Origin: Byssothecium circinans
Taxonomy: Eukaryota; Ascomycota; Dothideomycetes; Pleosporales; Massarinaceae
DNA: 64,000 nucleotides
Direction: 5' to 3'
Assembly: GCA_010015675.1 (NCBI GenBank)
Contig: ML977001.1
Span: 29,197 to 93,196, forward strand
This document shows positions 13,664 through 26,561 of the stretch, piece after piece. Numbering within the stretch: the first letter of the stretch is position 1; the number at the start of each line of letters is the position of its first letter. Below the pieces are notes generated by a model. That model searched no databases. It was not told where the DNA came from and was given only the letters and a program-made list of their open reading frames with translations. Position numbers and translations under genes: made by a program.

Positions 13664-16305
13664 ATGGCGCTTTTCAATGAGAAGGCGCCGGTCAATTATG
13701 AGGAGCAAGAAGGTGGGTTCATCTGGCGCAAGAGAATGTCTGGCCACAGCTAACCCGCGTCACCCTAGCTGCCTTTGTGGACTTCCTCCAAAACTTCAAG
13801 TCGTCTTCTACCGAGGCTGCCGAGCAGCTGGAAAGCTTGAACCTCAATGGCGAAGGCAACAACGATGAGTACGACATGCTGGACGACGCAGACGATCCAG
13901 CGCCGGCCGGGATGCAGAGGCGCAACCAGTCAAAGGTCAAATACATGCAGATGCTGCACGACGTGGCGGATCGGATACAGACAAATGTCATAATCGATCT
14001 GAACGACCTAGATGCGGTGAGTGGGAAGGACGAAGAGGTGGGGAATATGCAGCTGATGCGCGACAGTGGGAAAAAGCAACCCTGGACGATGACCAGCAGT
14101 TCAAGCTGGTGGAGTCGATTGAACGGAACGCCAACCACTACATTGAGATATTTTCGCGCGCAGTGGACAAGGTCCTGCCTCCACCTTCACAAGAGCCTAC
14201 GTATGATTGTGCCTTCTCCATCTGAGCAACGACTTCTCTAACAATTGCAGCTTCAAGGATGACGTTCTGGATATCATCATGACACAGCGTTCGAAGCGCA
14301 ATGAGAGGCATGAAGAGTTGCACGGAGGCGAGGAGGGCGGCCAACCCCCGCCAGAAGTCATCTTCCCGCCTGCCTTGACCCGGCGATACGCTCTCAACTT
14401 CAAGCCCAGAGTCCCGTCCGGCTCTAGCAATCAACGAAGCATGAAGGCGTTGGCTGTACGACACGTTCGAGGAGAGCACCTTGGCCACCTTATCACTGTC
14501 CGTGGAATTGCGACTCGGGTATCTGACGTCAAGCCTGCCGTGCAGGTCAACGCGTACACTTGCGAACGTTGTGGATGCGACATTTTCCAGCCCATCACCA
14601 CCAAGCAGTTCACCCCCTTGGAGGAATGCCCGTCATCAGACTGCAAGACGAACAATACCAAAGGTCAGCTCTTCCTGTCAACGCGAGCTTCAAAGTTCCT
14701 TCCATTCCAGGAGGTCAAGATCCAGGAAATGTCCGATCAGGTGCCCGTTGGTCATATACCCAGACAACTCACAATCCACTGTCACGGCTCTCTAGTACGA
14801 CAAATAAACCCCGGCGACGTCATCGATTGTGCTGGTATCTTCCTTCCGACGCCCTACACTGGCTTCAAGGCGATTCGCGCCGGTCTGCTGACGGATACGT
14901 ACCTGGAGGCACAATATGTGTTCCAACACAAGAAAGCCTACGATGACATCGTACTTGCCCAACCTACTCTCAAGAGGATGAACGAGCTCGAGAGGTCCGG
15001 CCAGCTGTACGAATATCTTTCGCGATCCATCGCACCGGAAATCTTCGGTCACGTCGATGTTAAGAAAGCGTTACTTTTGCAGCTCATTGGCGGTGTAACC
15101 AAAGAGGTTGGTGATGGTATGCGTATCCGTGGAGACATTAACATTTGCTTGATGGGTGATCCCGGTGTTGCTAAATCCCAACTCTTGAAGTACATCACCA
15201 AGGTAGCGCCCCGTGGTGTCTACACTACTGGTCGTGGAAGCAGTGGTGTTGGTCTCACTGCTGCTGTTATGCGGGACCCAGTCACCGATGAGATGGTCCT
15301 TGAGGGCGGTGCTCTTGTCTTGGCTGACAATGGTATGTGCTGTATTGACGAGTTCGACAAGATGGACGACGGCGACCGAACGGCGATCCACGAAGTTATG
15401 GAGCAGCAGACTATCTCGATTTCCAAAGCCGGTATCACCACGACCTTGAACGCCCGTACTTCGATTCTTGCCGCTGCTAATCCCCTGTACGGTCGCTACA
15501 ACCCTCGCATTTCCCCGGTCGAGAACATCAACCTTCCTGCTGCACTCCTGTCTCGTTTCGACGTCCTTTTCCTTATTCTTGATACCCCTTCGCGAGACTC
15601 AGATGAAGAGCTTGCTCGCCACGTGACCCACGTACACATGCACAACGCCCACCCTGAGGCCCCTGGAGGGATTGTCTTCGGCCCCGCCGAAGTACGACAG
15701 TGGGTTGCTCGCGCGCGTTCTTTCCGACCGACGGTGCCCAAAGACGTTTCGGACTACATGGTCGGCGCTTACGTACGCATGCGGCAGCAGCAGAAGCGTG
15801 AGGAAGGCTCGAAGAAGCAGTTCACACACACTTCGTCCCGCACACTGCTTGGTGTCCTGCGTCTCTCACAGGCTCTGGCCCGTCTACGCTTCGCTGATCG
15901 GGTCATTACTGAGGATATTGATGAGGCCTTGAGGCTGACGGAGGTTAGCAAAGCTTCATTGTACGCTGAAGACAATCGCAGGGACGACCACACTCCCAGC
16001 AGCAAGATCTACCATCTAATCAAGACGATGGAAGCGAGTGGAGCTGCTGCCGTTGGTGACGGAACCCGGGGCGAACTGGATCTTCGCAGAGTCAGGGAGC
16101 GGGTGCTGGCGAAAGGTTTCACTGCGGATCAGTTTGAGCAAGCGATTGATGAATATTCTCTTCTCGATGTAAGTTTGCATTGCTCGATAAGCACGAAAGG
16201 TGATACGCTAACAGGGTTGAACAGGTATGGCAAACGACTGGAGAGGGCACCCGATTAGTTTTCATTGAGGCTGGTGATGAGGATATGGATGACGAAGATT
16301 TCTAG
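13664..16305 (+). CDS. MCM5: DNA replication licensing factor MCM5, 5 exons
   Basis: Subunit of the MCM2-7 replicative helicase. Exons are 13664-13712, 13769-14016, 14067-14200, 14251-16168 and 16225-16305, all with GT-AG introns, about 809 aa. The amino end is [19 protein letters not shown], followed by an acidic stretch. The zinc motif is visible (CERCGC ... CPSSDC). The AAA core shows Walker [14 protein letters not shown] near residue 445, Walker [11 protein letters not shown], the sensor region ILAAANP and the arginine-finger motif [10 protein letters not shown]. The last exon gives [17 protein letters not shown] plus an acidic tail, as in other fungal MCM5 proteins. The ACGCG cluster upstream suggests G1/S control. 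Confidence 0.97.
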
Positions 16306-16911
16306 AGTACAAGCTCTTATTGTCGGTTGCGATTCTTAATGGTTCATGAGCGTGAGCGCGTTCAGGCGTAGTATTTTGTCCGCATTTCCCACGATTGGTT
16401 CTGGCGTACAGCCCGGGTCAGAACTTTGGCTACGCAATATAGAGCTCCAACTATGAAAAGTGGTGTCTGTGTTGGATAGGCTTGCTCACTTAAATACTGT
16501 CAGACTTGAAGAACGGGTAACCCTTTATGGAGTCTTCTGTCCGTTTGTTTGGCTGATGCGTACGGTTTGCAAACATGCAATAGGTGTAACAGGCGCCAAG
16601 CCTTCACAGCATGCAGATAAATTCTATGTAGTAAGAGTGAAGAACTTTTAGATTCGACTATCATGACATTGTCTGTTATATAAAAGTTCGGTACCGAAGC
16701 CCCAGACCAAGTCATAGTCAGGCGCACCTTCCCCAACAAGCTTACGCCCAACATCCCGCACCTCGCGTCCCAATTTGGTCGATAAGCCCCAGCTCTCATA
16801 TCCAACACCCCCGGCCTTCCTCACGACACGTTTCCATCGCTCACTGTCTGAGTCCCTCGATCTTGTCGCTACACCCACATCTTCCGTTACGCACAAGAAG
16901 CCGTCGCAAAA
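16306..16911. other. Intergenic: MCM5 3' flank and SHR3 promoter
   Basis: About 600 bases with no protein-like frame. A TATATAAAAG stretch near 16677 could be a core promoter for the gene starting at 16912. Confidence 0.45.
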
Positions 16912-17588
16912 ATGGCTGCAGGCACTTTCGCAACCTTTCTCATCATCGGGCGTCAGTATCTTCCCCACTCCCGTCTCAGACCTACTCCCGACGCGTCGAA
17001 AGAAAACGGAGCGAGTACATATACTGACAATTATACGCAGCTGTGTGTTTCTTCCTCGGCATCCTCTTCTCTTCGTTCCCCTATGACTACAATGTCCTCT
17101 GGTCGTACCCTGAAGACCCGTACCTCTACTTCCAAATCCTGGAGGACCACATCAAATTCCTGCACGCCTCGCCTCCCATAATATCGCGCATCCTGCACAT
17201 CGTCATCGGCACCGGCCTCCTCGGTTTCCTCACCAAGCTCTACAAAGCCTCTGAGTCCAACATGCTGTTCGACGGCGCGTCGCTCGTTCTCTATATGGCT
17301 GGCATCACTGTCTACCTCACCAACCTCGTCAAGGGCATGAGGGTTGTGACCGCGGGTGTGTATGGTAACGTTGATCCGGCGGAAGATAAGGATGCTGGGG
17401 ATTACATCAATAGGGAAGATACGTTGAGGGTCTATGCGGCGAGTGATACAATCTTGGCGCTTGTGCTTGTCGGTGTCCTAGTATTGCAGGCTGGACAGTG
17501 GTATGCGTTGAACAAGGAGGAAGCCGAGCTTAAGCAGATGGAGAAAGAGGCTGAAGATAAGAAGAAGCAGGGCAAGAAGAAGCTGTAG
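16912..17588 (+). CDS. SHR3: ER membrane packaging chaperone SHR3-like, 2 exons
   Basis: Shr3 proteins are ER membrane chaperones that help amino acid permeases fold and enter COPII vesicles. Exons are 16912-16951 and 17041-17588, giving 195 aa. The donor is GTCAGT and the acceptor ACGCAG. Frame and the family start (FLIIGP/VCFFLGILFSSFPYDYNVLW) fix the join. Four hydrophobic segments are visible: residues about 5-28, 58-76, 90-107 and 145-165. The segment PEDPYLYFQILEDHIKFLH precedes the second one. The tail is charged and lysine-rich, ending in KKQGKKKL, which resembles a cytosolic ER-retrieval or COPII-contact tail. It lies on the same strand as MCM5, about 600 bases downstream, with no sign of co-transcription. 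Confidence 0.9.
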
Positions 17589-18270
17589 GTTGGCAATCTT
17601 GGGGCTGGCGGTTGGGTTTGAATCTTGCGTTGGTTTTGACGGATGCGGATTGGTAGGCTTTCCTTTCTTGTAATATGTGCCCAGTCGTCTTATTTAGGTG
17701 GAGAGGCGGCTTGTGAATTGGGTTGTATATGTGCCATGTGAGCGCTGGTCCAGTCATCCAACGCTTTCCATAGTGTGGGTGTGGAAGTGTTGCAAGCCTT
17801 TTGCACTCGTACTCTAGGTATCAAAGACATTTCGGTTATGCGGAACGTCTCTAAACGAGTAATATCAAAAGAGCTATGGGCTGGTTGGTTGCAACACTTG
17901 ATCCCCGTTATCTTGGTTACCTTCATTTCCAAATGCCAGGTCGAATGGCGAGTGAAAGGGGATCTCCTGTGCCTGCCTTGCCTTTGGGTTTGTCTTCGTC
18001 CCCATCGCTGGCCACCTTGGCAACACTTTAGTCTGTATTTCGCGCCTGCCTCGTTCCTCGACTCCCCACCTCCTCTACACCCTCAGCGTAGCATCCGCGT
18101 ACGCCGACTCCTTCCCGCCAGTCACGCCTCTGCTCAGTCGACAAGATTCCTGCAGTGCATTTCGCAGCACTTTATACACAAGAAAGACTACGTATACTTG
18201 TGTTTTGGTGTTTTGCGTGCCTTTTTAGATCCTACTCTATCCCATCCCTTTGAAACCTAACCATCTAGAC
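17589..18270. other. Intergenic, CT-rich promoter-like
   Basis: About 680 bases. The right half (about 18030-18120) is pyrimidine-rich, as in ascomycete promoters. No coding frame is recognised. Confidence 0.45.
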
Positions 18271-19855
18271 ATGATGGTTCCCAGGCCTGGAATGGTTGGA
18301 GATGTGTTGGCCACAATTTCCAATCATTTGGTTGAAGCCGCTGAGAGGCGGAACCGAGCTTCGCAGAATGAGTCTTCCAAGGAGCGTTTGAACCGGAACA
18401 CAAGCCGCGCGGTGACGCCTCAACCCTTTGCACCGCCGTCGACCGTTACATCGAGCTTACACCTTCCGTCGCCGCTCTTCGAGCCTCCTACACCACCAAA
18501 GTCGAATACTAGCGGCACGAGCAGCATGATGGCCGGACCCCCTTCAGCCAGTCCCCTTTCCCGTAGCCCCGTTGCATTGATGACACTCGATGAGTTGCGA
18601 AAGCAAGAGCCCGCACATGCGCGCTTCCTCGTCGGTCAAATGCGAGATCTAGAGGAATATGTGGAGGATGGTGAGTTCGGAAGTCCTGCTATGTTTGCGT
18701 CTTGACGCTTCTGACCTAGATACAGTCAAGACTTCGCCGTCGATGCGCCGCGATGAAGACTTGATGAGCGAAGAGACCAAGGCTCAGCTGGTCGCGCTCA
18801 GAGTCATCAAGGGTATCCAACCCGCAGTAGAGGCCGATGAAGCCGAACTATTGTTGGCGGACCTCTACTTGGACGAGATGAGTGGCACCTTGCCAGGCGC
18901 GCCCGTCACTTCTGCGTCAGAGAAAGACGACTCAAAGCCTCTGCTAGTGGAGTCTGAGACCAAGGACGCCACGCTGTCAGACCAGCCGGTCTATCAGCAT
19001 ACCGAGGATAACAGTCTAGGGACACTTCGCACGGGTTTCGAGGCTATATGCTCGCCCTCACCGCTGACTTCAGAATCCGAGCTCCTTCATGATCGCACAC
19101 AGACACAACCACCCCCGCGCGTCGAGCTCCCTGTCCTCCCTCATTCACTCCAGTCAGAAACTGTTCAGCACCAAGCGATGGACCTATCCCGAGAATTGCT
19201 CCCACGTGCAATCGCGCTCCGGCTTGAGCAGGCTGCGATCCAATGGGACAAAGTGCAAGGCTGGACTGAATACCTGTTCAGTGACGGGCCGAACGGACAC
19301 GTCGCTCAGCGGGAAGAGGACATATTCATGCAGAATGCGTTTGCGCAACTCGAGGAGCTAAAGCAGAAAAATCTAGAAGATGAGGCCATTCAGCTCGCTA
19401 CGGAAGAGCAGGCCTGCCTGCCGCGCCGCCTAGTCGTTACCAATATCGCTGCAGATGCAGACGAGGAGGAACTGGAGGAACTCTTTAAAGACTTCAAGTG
19501 GGAGATGTAAGTGCCTCCTCTCGCGACCTTTACCTTCTTTGCAGATCGCCTGATAACGAACCCATCTAAAGTTGCCGCATTACAATCCTCGACGAGCGCG
19601 ACCCTGTCAAGAGGACGCAGACTGCCTACATCGACATGGATAGAAGGGAAGCTGCCCGTTTTGCTTCATTTATATTTGGCTTCATCTACGGTCTTCGTGT
19701 TGACATTCGCCTGGCCGTGGAGAATACTGGGTAAAAACCTTCTTCTATCCTGTCTGTAGTGGTTATGCTGATCAAATCTAAGTGAGGCCAAGATATGGCG
19801 CCTTCGTGACGGGGCCAAAACGCACTACTTCACGGAGGAGGATTTTGACACTTGA
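18271..19855 (+). CDS. Uncharacterised protein with C-terminal RRM-like domain, 4 exons
   Basis: Exons are 18271-18670, 18720-19506, 19572-19730 and 19783-19855, giving 472 aa in one frame. The second acceptor could also be six bases later (18726), removing two residues. The first ATG is followed at once by a second (MMVPRPGMVGDV). Residues 1-130 are Ser/Pro-rich and end in a short ordered block (LDELRKQEPAHARFLVGQ). The middle is acidic and disordered. Residues about 300-400 are helical and charged. The C-terminal part reads RRLVVTNIAADADEEELEEL, then ITILDERDPVKRTQTAYIDM, then a last strand RVDIRLAVEN, which matches an RRM fold in order (RNP2-like LVVTNI, RNP1-like TAYIDM) with weak RNP aromatics. 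RNA binding is possible but not shown. I know no named homologue. Confidence 0.72.
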
Positions 19856-20499
19856 GAGTATTGGATAAAGTGTCTATGACCGCGTATGAACATCCAGGTT
19901 TCGGACCAGGATGACATTGGAGCAACCAGCTTCCAGCAGTTTGGAGGACAAAGGTACCTCGGTATTGGCGGGCTCACATGGTCTCATTTAGAGATGGAGA
20001 CGGGGGCATCGAGACATGTGCAGGCAGGTTTTTCGTCTATGGGGAGGTAATTTGACTAGAAAGTACATGGTGTGACCTGAAATCGAGAAGTTTTGACATC
20101 TAGTGGCAATAATAATGAACCTATGTGAGCTGCTACAGCTGATTGGTGAAACGACATCTAGTGGGCTTGTGCACCCCCACGTTTGATCGTAACAAACATC
20201 AACGACATCTGATCATTGCCATTCTTCTCTATCCACCTGTAAGCCACATAACGATCAAGAAGCAATCCGCAGCCTCCCGCTTAGTAGTTAATATCACCAG
20301 CGAGGCCTCGGCTTGTCGCGCTGTCATTCTTCGGTTATCGGAGCTCACCGTATCACTCCCGTCTCCACGGATTCGCCCGTTCCCCACTTTAGCATCCACG
20401 ACGCTGGCAATCATCAAATGGGCCTCGTTGATGCGAACTGTTTCCTTCTCTTTAAGGACTGTGGATAGAATGCTTGGAGGAAGTACTTGCTATCCAAAG
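19856..20499. other. Intergenic / promoter of MoCo sulfurase
   Basis: About 640 bases with no recognisable gene. A frame stays open from about 20143 to 20598 on the plus strand. Only its last 25 or so codons fit the MoCo sulfurase family, so the rest is treated as leader. Confidence 0.45.
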
Positions 20500-23045
20500 A
20501 TGGATGGAGACGACCGCTTTAGCTATGACAAAGCCATTGAAGAGCTTCGCCTCCGGGAATACCCTATGCTTCAAGGTGGGCTGTCTCAAAGAAAATAGTA
20601 CCGGTGTATTGACATATGGAAGGAACTACTTACCTTGACCATGCTGGTACCACGCTGTACGCCAAATCGCTCATCGAACGCTTCTCCGCCGATATGATAT
20701 CGAGCTTATACGGCAACCCGCATTCCGCCTCCAGCTCGTCCCAACTCACTACGCGCCGCATAGATGATATAAGATTGAGACTATTGGACATGTTCGACGC
20801 GGACCCGGCTGAGTTCGAAGTAGTGTTCGTGGCCAACGCGACTGCTGGCATTAAGCTTGTGATGGAGGCGTTCCGCGACCAAGAGGAAGGGTTCTGGTAT
20901 GGCTACCACCGGGATGCGCATACAAGCTTGATTGGAGTGCGGGAATCTGCTGCGGAGCATCGCTGCTTTACAACAGACGCGGAGGTTGACACATGGATTG
21001 AGGAGCAGGGAAATGATGTTACAAGGCCAGCACTCTTCGCGTACCCGGCACAGTCCAACATGAACGGGCGCCGTCTACCCCTGGAGTGGCCATGCCGCAT
21101 ACGTACGCATAAGCAGGGCTCAGTGTACACGCTACTCGATGCGGCTGCGTATGTGTCGACTTCGCCATCAAGCTTCAGTGATCCGGATACCGCACCCGAT
21201 TTTACCGTCCTGAGTCTGTACAAAATTTTCGGCTTCCCCGACTTGGGAGCTTTGATCGTGCGGCAAGCATCCGGTGCTATTTTTGATAAGCGCCGTTACT
21301 TTGGAGGGGGGACGGTGGAGTCTGTTGTGTGCCTCAGAGAGCAATGGCATGCGAAAAAAGAGACGCTGCATGAGAGGTTAGAGGATGGCACCCTGCCGAT
21401 TCACAGTATTATAGCTCTCGATGCCGCAATGAGCGTCCATCAAGAGCTGTACGGATCAATGGAGAATGTATCGAAGCATACCACTTTCCTCATATCGAAG
21501 TTGTACCGAGAACTGTCATCGCTGTCGCACAGGAATGGCACTCATGTGTGCCACATCTACAAAGATCCCACCTCAACGTACGGCGAGTGGACTACGCAAG
21601 GACCAGTCATTGCGTTCAACCTACAAAACCAACATGGCGGCTGGATCAGTAATGCAGAGGTAGAGAAACTTGCCGCTATTAGGAACTTTCAACTACGCAC
21701 CGGTGGGCTTTGCAATCCAGGCGGCGTGGCATCGTCTCTGGATTTGGCGCCGTGGGAGATGAGGGCGAACTTCTCAGCAGGCCAACGCTGCGGAAATGAC
21801 AACGATATAATTCGCGCGAAACCAACTGGCATAATCCGAGTCAGTCTCGGATCTATGAGTACTCTGAGCGACGTGACTTCATTCGTCGAATTCGTACGGG
21901 AATTCTTCGTCCAGGAGACGCTACCAGCAATACCATCGCCAATTACACTTACGCAAGTCGAGCCACCAACTTCAAGCCGCTTACACGTGGAGAGCCTGTC
22001 TGTTTATCCTATCAAGAGCTGCGGGGCGTTCGGCGTGCCGCCCGGAAAAGCATGGGAAGTGCGGCGCGAAGGACTTGCCTGGGACCGGGAATGGTGTTTG
22101 GTCCATCAGGGCACAGGAGCAGCATTAAGCCAGAAGCGCTATCCAGAAATGGCCCTCATTCGTCCAAGTATAGATTTCGAGAAGGGCGTGTTGAGCGTAC
22201 GGCTAACTGGTCGCCTTGGGGAGACCGCTTCTACGAACGAGATCACTGTACCTTTGTCTGCCGACCCGCGGTTGTTTTCTGATGAAAGTGTTTTCAAGGG
22301 AACAAATGCCAAAGTCTGTGGCGACGTTATCAAAGCAAAAACATACAGATCACGTCAGATATCAGCCTTCTTCACCCAAGCCCTTGGTGTGGCTTGTCAC
22401 TTGGCCCGTTTCCCAGCTGTCGGTAACGGGAGCGGTCCACTGGCTTATCCCCGACATTCGAAGCCCCATCTTCAGAAGAAACAGATGGCTGACAACCTGC
22501 ACGTACCCGGCGCTTTCCCAGATTCGAGAGCGGCAATGCCAGGGACAGCAGTTTCGAGACCCATACTCTTATCAAATGAGAGTCCGATTCTTACTATTTC
22601 GAGATCAAGCCTAAACCGTTTGAACGAGCTAATTAAAGCGGATGGCGGCAAGGCGGCGCAAGCAGAGGTGTTCAGAGCCAACATTGTGGTTGGGGAGAGT
22701 CTACACTACCCGCCGGGGGCAGAGCAACCATATGCGGAAGACGACTGGCGCTATCTCCAGATTGGTCAACAATACTTTGAGATGCTGGGACGGTGCCGCC
22801 GATGTCAAATGGTATGCGTGGATCAGCAGACTGCAGAGCGGGACCAGGAACCTTTCGTCACGCTCTCCAAAACAAGACGGTTCGATGGTCGTGTGTACTT
22901 TGGCGAGCATGCCTGCCATCTGCCCATGGAGGACTCTGCATCACCGTTGGTGCAGAATCCTACCATCACTGTTGGAGACCCTGTCCGAGCATTCACTGCA
23001 GATGAAGTACACCATGACAATAGACTCAACGCTCTGGTCACTTAA
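20500..23045 (+). CDS. hxB: Molybdenum cofactor sulfurase (HxB type), 2 exons
   Basis: Adds the terminal sulfur to the molybdenum cofactor of xanthine dehydrogenase and aldehyde oxidase, using L-cysteine and PLP. Exons are 20500-20575 and 20623-23045, joined to give ...LREYPMLQGTTYLDHAGTTLY, 832 aa, the size of Aspergillus HxB. An in-frame ATG at 20470 would add ten residues. The first 25 residues (FSYDKAIEELRLREYP) match the family. The NifS-like aminotransferase part covers about residues 25-460, with YLDHAG, LYGNPHSAS, FVANATAGIKL and the PLP lysine in LSLYKIFGFPDLG near residue 224. The MOSC C-terminal part begins near residue 470 (LSVYPIKSCGAF), includes FRANIVV and CRRCQMVCVDQ, and ends in TVGDPVRAF. 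It is needed to dock the cofactor on target enzymes. Confidence 0.95.
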
Positions 23046-24413
23046 CGGCATCTACGAGTCCGGTCTCAGTTATTCATCTATGTTTACCAAAGGTCTATAC
23101 ATAGCACTATCCGAATATGCGGGGCAGTACCGCCGTACCTCTAGCCCACGGTGAGAAATTCTCCGCATGTGGCGTCAAGTTGGGCGCGATACCATCCAGC
23201 AATTGGCCCGCTTTGACCGGCGGCTCGACAGGTGTAGCAGTCGAAATTGCGGCATGGACACGTTGTGCGGGCAACGCCTCATATCCATCAAGTATCGTGA
23301 GTCTGCACTGGAATATGAAGGGTCAGGTGTTAGCGCTTTCATCTCGGGTTTCGGCATGGCGCTTTCGGTTCGAGATGGACCTGTGAAGCTGATTTAAACA
23401 GCGTTTCTTCGCACAGCCATGGTTCGAACAGGGGCCAAGCGCTGGTGTGGTGAGGCGCGCGCCCACGAGACAGACCAGAGAATGGGAGAGATGGCCTGCG
23501 ACGGGCTGTCCGTCGATGGCCAGGCGGCGTGGAAGTATCAGGCTGGAAGCGCGCGACTGGTCAACAGAATACACAGCGCCTGCAAGCAAGATAAATGGCG
23601 GCCCGTTCCCACGAGGTCAGATGTCCTGATTGCTTGTACAGCGGCGCCCATCTATTTCCAGATACGCTTCTTCAATCCGAGCAGCACTCGTTCACTGCCC
23701 TGTCCCTCTCTTCTCACGTTTCATCTCATCCTCATCCGCCTGTCTCAGCACCTCCTCCGCCATCCCAGATAGACAGTCTGACCGGGCGGCCACGTTTGCC
23801 TGCTCCGAGTCTCTGCGCCTGCTTGGCTCGCTTTTGGCTCTGCTCCCGGCGAACGACGCACGACGCACGTATCAAACAACCGACAGGCCCAGCGGCGAAT
23901 CAGGACGGGCTACAGGAGACTGAACAGGAAGGGCTGCAAGGACGGCAAACAAATCACACCTGCTGTTTCATTGTCTACTGGCCAATTGCACTGGCCTGGT
24001 GTTGAAGCTGTTCGTGGGCGCTCAGACCACCCTTCCCTGTCCCGGCGCTTCGAGGGCGCCCTCTGATTTGCCACGCGCTCAGTGCGGCGGCTGTTTTGCA
24101 TCACAGCGCGGACACTCAGCAGTGCAGGTGGGCCATCAGCAGGCCCCGCTCGATATCTGTCTACGCGCCCGCCTTTTTATTATTAGCAGCCGAGCTTGCA
24201 CTGCGACCCCCAAAGCAACCACCGCCAACAGACCCGCGTCGGCCTAGTCTCACTACCCTCACACAATAAACACGCACCCACCCCGGCCTGAAGTACCTTT
24301 CCTCTCTGCCTGCCTTGCTCTCGATTCCCTCAACCACTTCTCTGTGGCAGCAGGCACAGCGCAGTCACGCTCGCTCGCTCGCTCACTGCATCGACTAGTC
24401 CTTCGTTCACCGT
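23046..24413. other. Intergenic, long CT-rich leader or promoter
   Basis: About 1.37 kb. Pyrimidine-rich blocks occur at about 23690-23760 and 24290-24400, with a short CTCG/CTCGCT repeat at about 24367-24385 just before the next start codon. The frames here are GC-rich open stretches without family resemblance. It probably holds the promoter and a long 5' leader of the next gene. Confidence 0.5.
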
Positions 24414-25184
24414 ATGGCACACGTCGACACCATGGCCACCACCGAGTCCAAGCCGGCACTGTCGGCCCTCAAGACGCCTCTCTCTGCCAGCTACCCGTCT
24501 GAGCTGCGGTCACCAATGGTCCACTCGGCTTCAACGCCAACCTTCACAGCCATCAAGAAGGAAGACTCGCTCAAGACGCCCATCACCCCGCCGACAGCCT
24601 ACCTCGACTTCCTCAAGAGCATGTCGCCGGTGATGATGAGTCCCATGTCTGCTGGACCCAGTCCCACCTTTGTCTTCCAGGGCAATCGACCCACTTCCAA
24701 TCCTTCAGTAACGTCTGCAAGCTCCACCGGTTCCTTCACATCAACATCTGGACCTGCAAAGACTGCTGCGTCAACACCAGCCTCGTCGCGGGCAAGTAGC
24801 TATTCAAACTGCGACACCGTCAAGCAAGAGCCTCCCAAGACAGCTCCTCTGACCAAGGCTTCGGTGGTCACCATTCCTCCACCGTCGCCCTTTACGCGGC
24901 CACAGTCGGCGCGTACACCCCGCCTCTACATCCCGCAGTCGCCCTACTCTCCAGCCACAGTACGATCTCCTGCCAGCGCAAATTCAACGAACTCACCATA
25001 CTCTGCAGTATCGCCGAAAACGTGGGACCTCGACAACAAGAAAACGGGCCGAACCAGGCGCGTAAGCGTGCGTGAGGTCGTTACGCGTACTGTGACCTAC
25101 AGCAGCACACCCGTGGACACCAAGGCGCCCAACTTCCCACAAATCGACCCCGCACCCCGCGGCAAGAGGAGAAAACTCGAATAA
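24414..25184 (+). CDS. Ser/Thr/Pro-rich protein with C-terminal basic tail, 256 aa
   Basis: Single exon. The first ATG (24414) is followed six codons later by a second in a stronger context (ACCATGGCC, 24432), so translation may start at either. The protein is disordered and rich in Ser, Thr and Pro, with many SP/TP phosphorylation-type sites. One ordered block, TPITPPTAYLDFLKSMSPV near residues 56-75, looks conserved. The end GKRRKLE resembles a nuclear localisation signal, and VSVREVVTRTVTYSSTPVD precedes it. A nuclear regulatory role is inference. I do not recognise a named family. The codon composition is that of a real gene. Confidence 0.75.
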   Translation: MAHVDTMATTESKPALSALKTPLSASYPSELRSPMVHSASTPTFTAIKKEDSLKTPITPPTAYLDFLKSMSPVMMSPMSAGPSPTFVFQGNRPTSNPSVTSASSTGSFTSTSGPAKTAASTPASSRASSYSNCDTVKQEPPKTAPLTKASVVTIPPPSPFTRPQSARTPRLYIPQSPYSPATVRSPASANSTNSPYSAVSPKTWDLDNKKTGRTRRVSVREVVTRTVTYSSTPVDTKAPNFPQIDPAPRGKRRKLE

Positions 25185-26541
25185 AGGGAAATGTGGCGTG
25201 TGTTGTGTGCTACGCACATGGCACACTAGCTGGCGCTCGCTCGAGTCTATCTCGCTCCCGGCGGTTATGCAAAGCGAAACCGCTGGTCCTGGTCCAATTT
25301 TTTCTGGTACCACGTTACGATGACGACTTCTGATTCGATACCTTGTTCGTACTTTGAGCGCGTATTGTTTCTTTGGCACACAATTCGAATCCGAGACTTA
25401 CGACCTATAATATCGTTTGGACATACCATTCTCCTGTCCGGATCCACCTTTACGAAGTACTGCCTTTGGCTTGCCCGACTGATCAATAATACCTCGGGTC
25501 CCGGCGACTCGATCGCACCACTCATTTGACTGAACCACCACACTCACCACACTACACTCATTGGCTTCGCTTCACTGTATCCAGGACGCGGATAGGCAGC
25601 TAGCATCTCTGCTGGCTTCACACAACCTCCATTCCTGGCACTACTGCTTCTTTTCCTATGTTTTCAAGTCCGCATATTTTAGAGGAACGAGATCATGTTC
25701 TCTCACGAATACCATTTCTAGTGCGGAAAACTCGGATGTTTACTTTTGGTTTGGAACACCATTTTCTACGCGGATACCTACCTTTATGGATGCGCCGGCG
25801 CTGTAAGGGATATTACTGGGGGCGGTGTTAAACACGGCATGCGCATCACTGGGAATGCTTTGGAGCGGGGAGTATTGGAGTGCATGCATGTATGTATGTC
25901 TGGCGGCAAAAGAAAGAGCACTGCGGAGCTCTCGCATCTGTCGCGCTCACTCGTGTGAGATGAGATGGCGAGGCGGGCCTGTTGGATAGTAGATTTTCGA
26001 ATGCGAGCGCTGTGGACATCGTGACGAGGGTTCACGATGACCGTCAATGAGATTATCAATAGATATCCCATACTTTGTTCAACCTCTACGTTTCTCACAC
26101 TCCGAACGTTTCGTATAATTATGAACGTGAATTTTAAACCGGCTTCTAGAAAATTATGCATCCCCTGGCGCATAACACCAAGCTTATTTGTATGTCTTTC
26201 GCATTGACCCAGAGATCTCACAGACTGGTTGTGGCGCTGAACACATCCCCGTTGCTAAGACATGGAGGGACGGTGTTATTGCTCGTGCTTCATGGGCCTT
26301 TGAGGCAAATGGTACGTAACGGGATTATTGGAACAGCGGCAAGACGGTTATAGTATGCACGATCTACCGGATGCCACGCGTTGTTGGCATCTATTATTGA
26401 TGTTGGGATTTGATATCATGTTTCAATACTTTCGAGTTTCGGCACGATTCGATACACGATCCACTTCCGCTTCCCTTTCTGATCACCGTCTCGGGATCCT
26501 TGACACATGGGACCATCGAACACCAAGCCCATCTGCCTATT

Positions 26542-26561
26542 CATCCATCCATCCATCCATC
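26542..26561. repeat. (CATC)5 microsatellite
   Basis: Five perfect tandem CATC units inside the gene-poor stretch, seen directly. Confidence 0.9.

Noticed and set aside
14138..14488. Antisense frames within MCM5, ECM29, UBX and other genes
   Set aside because: They overlap strongly supported genes and have the mirrored composition expected of shadows.
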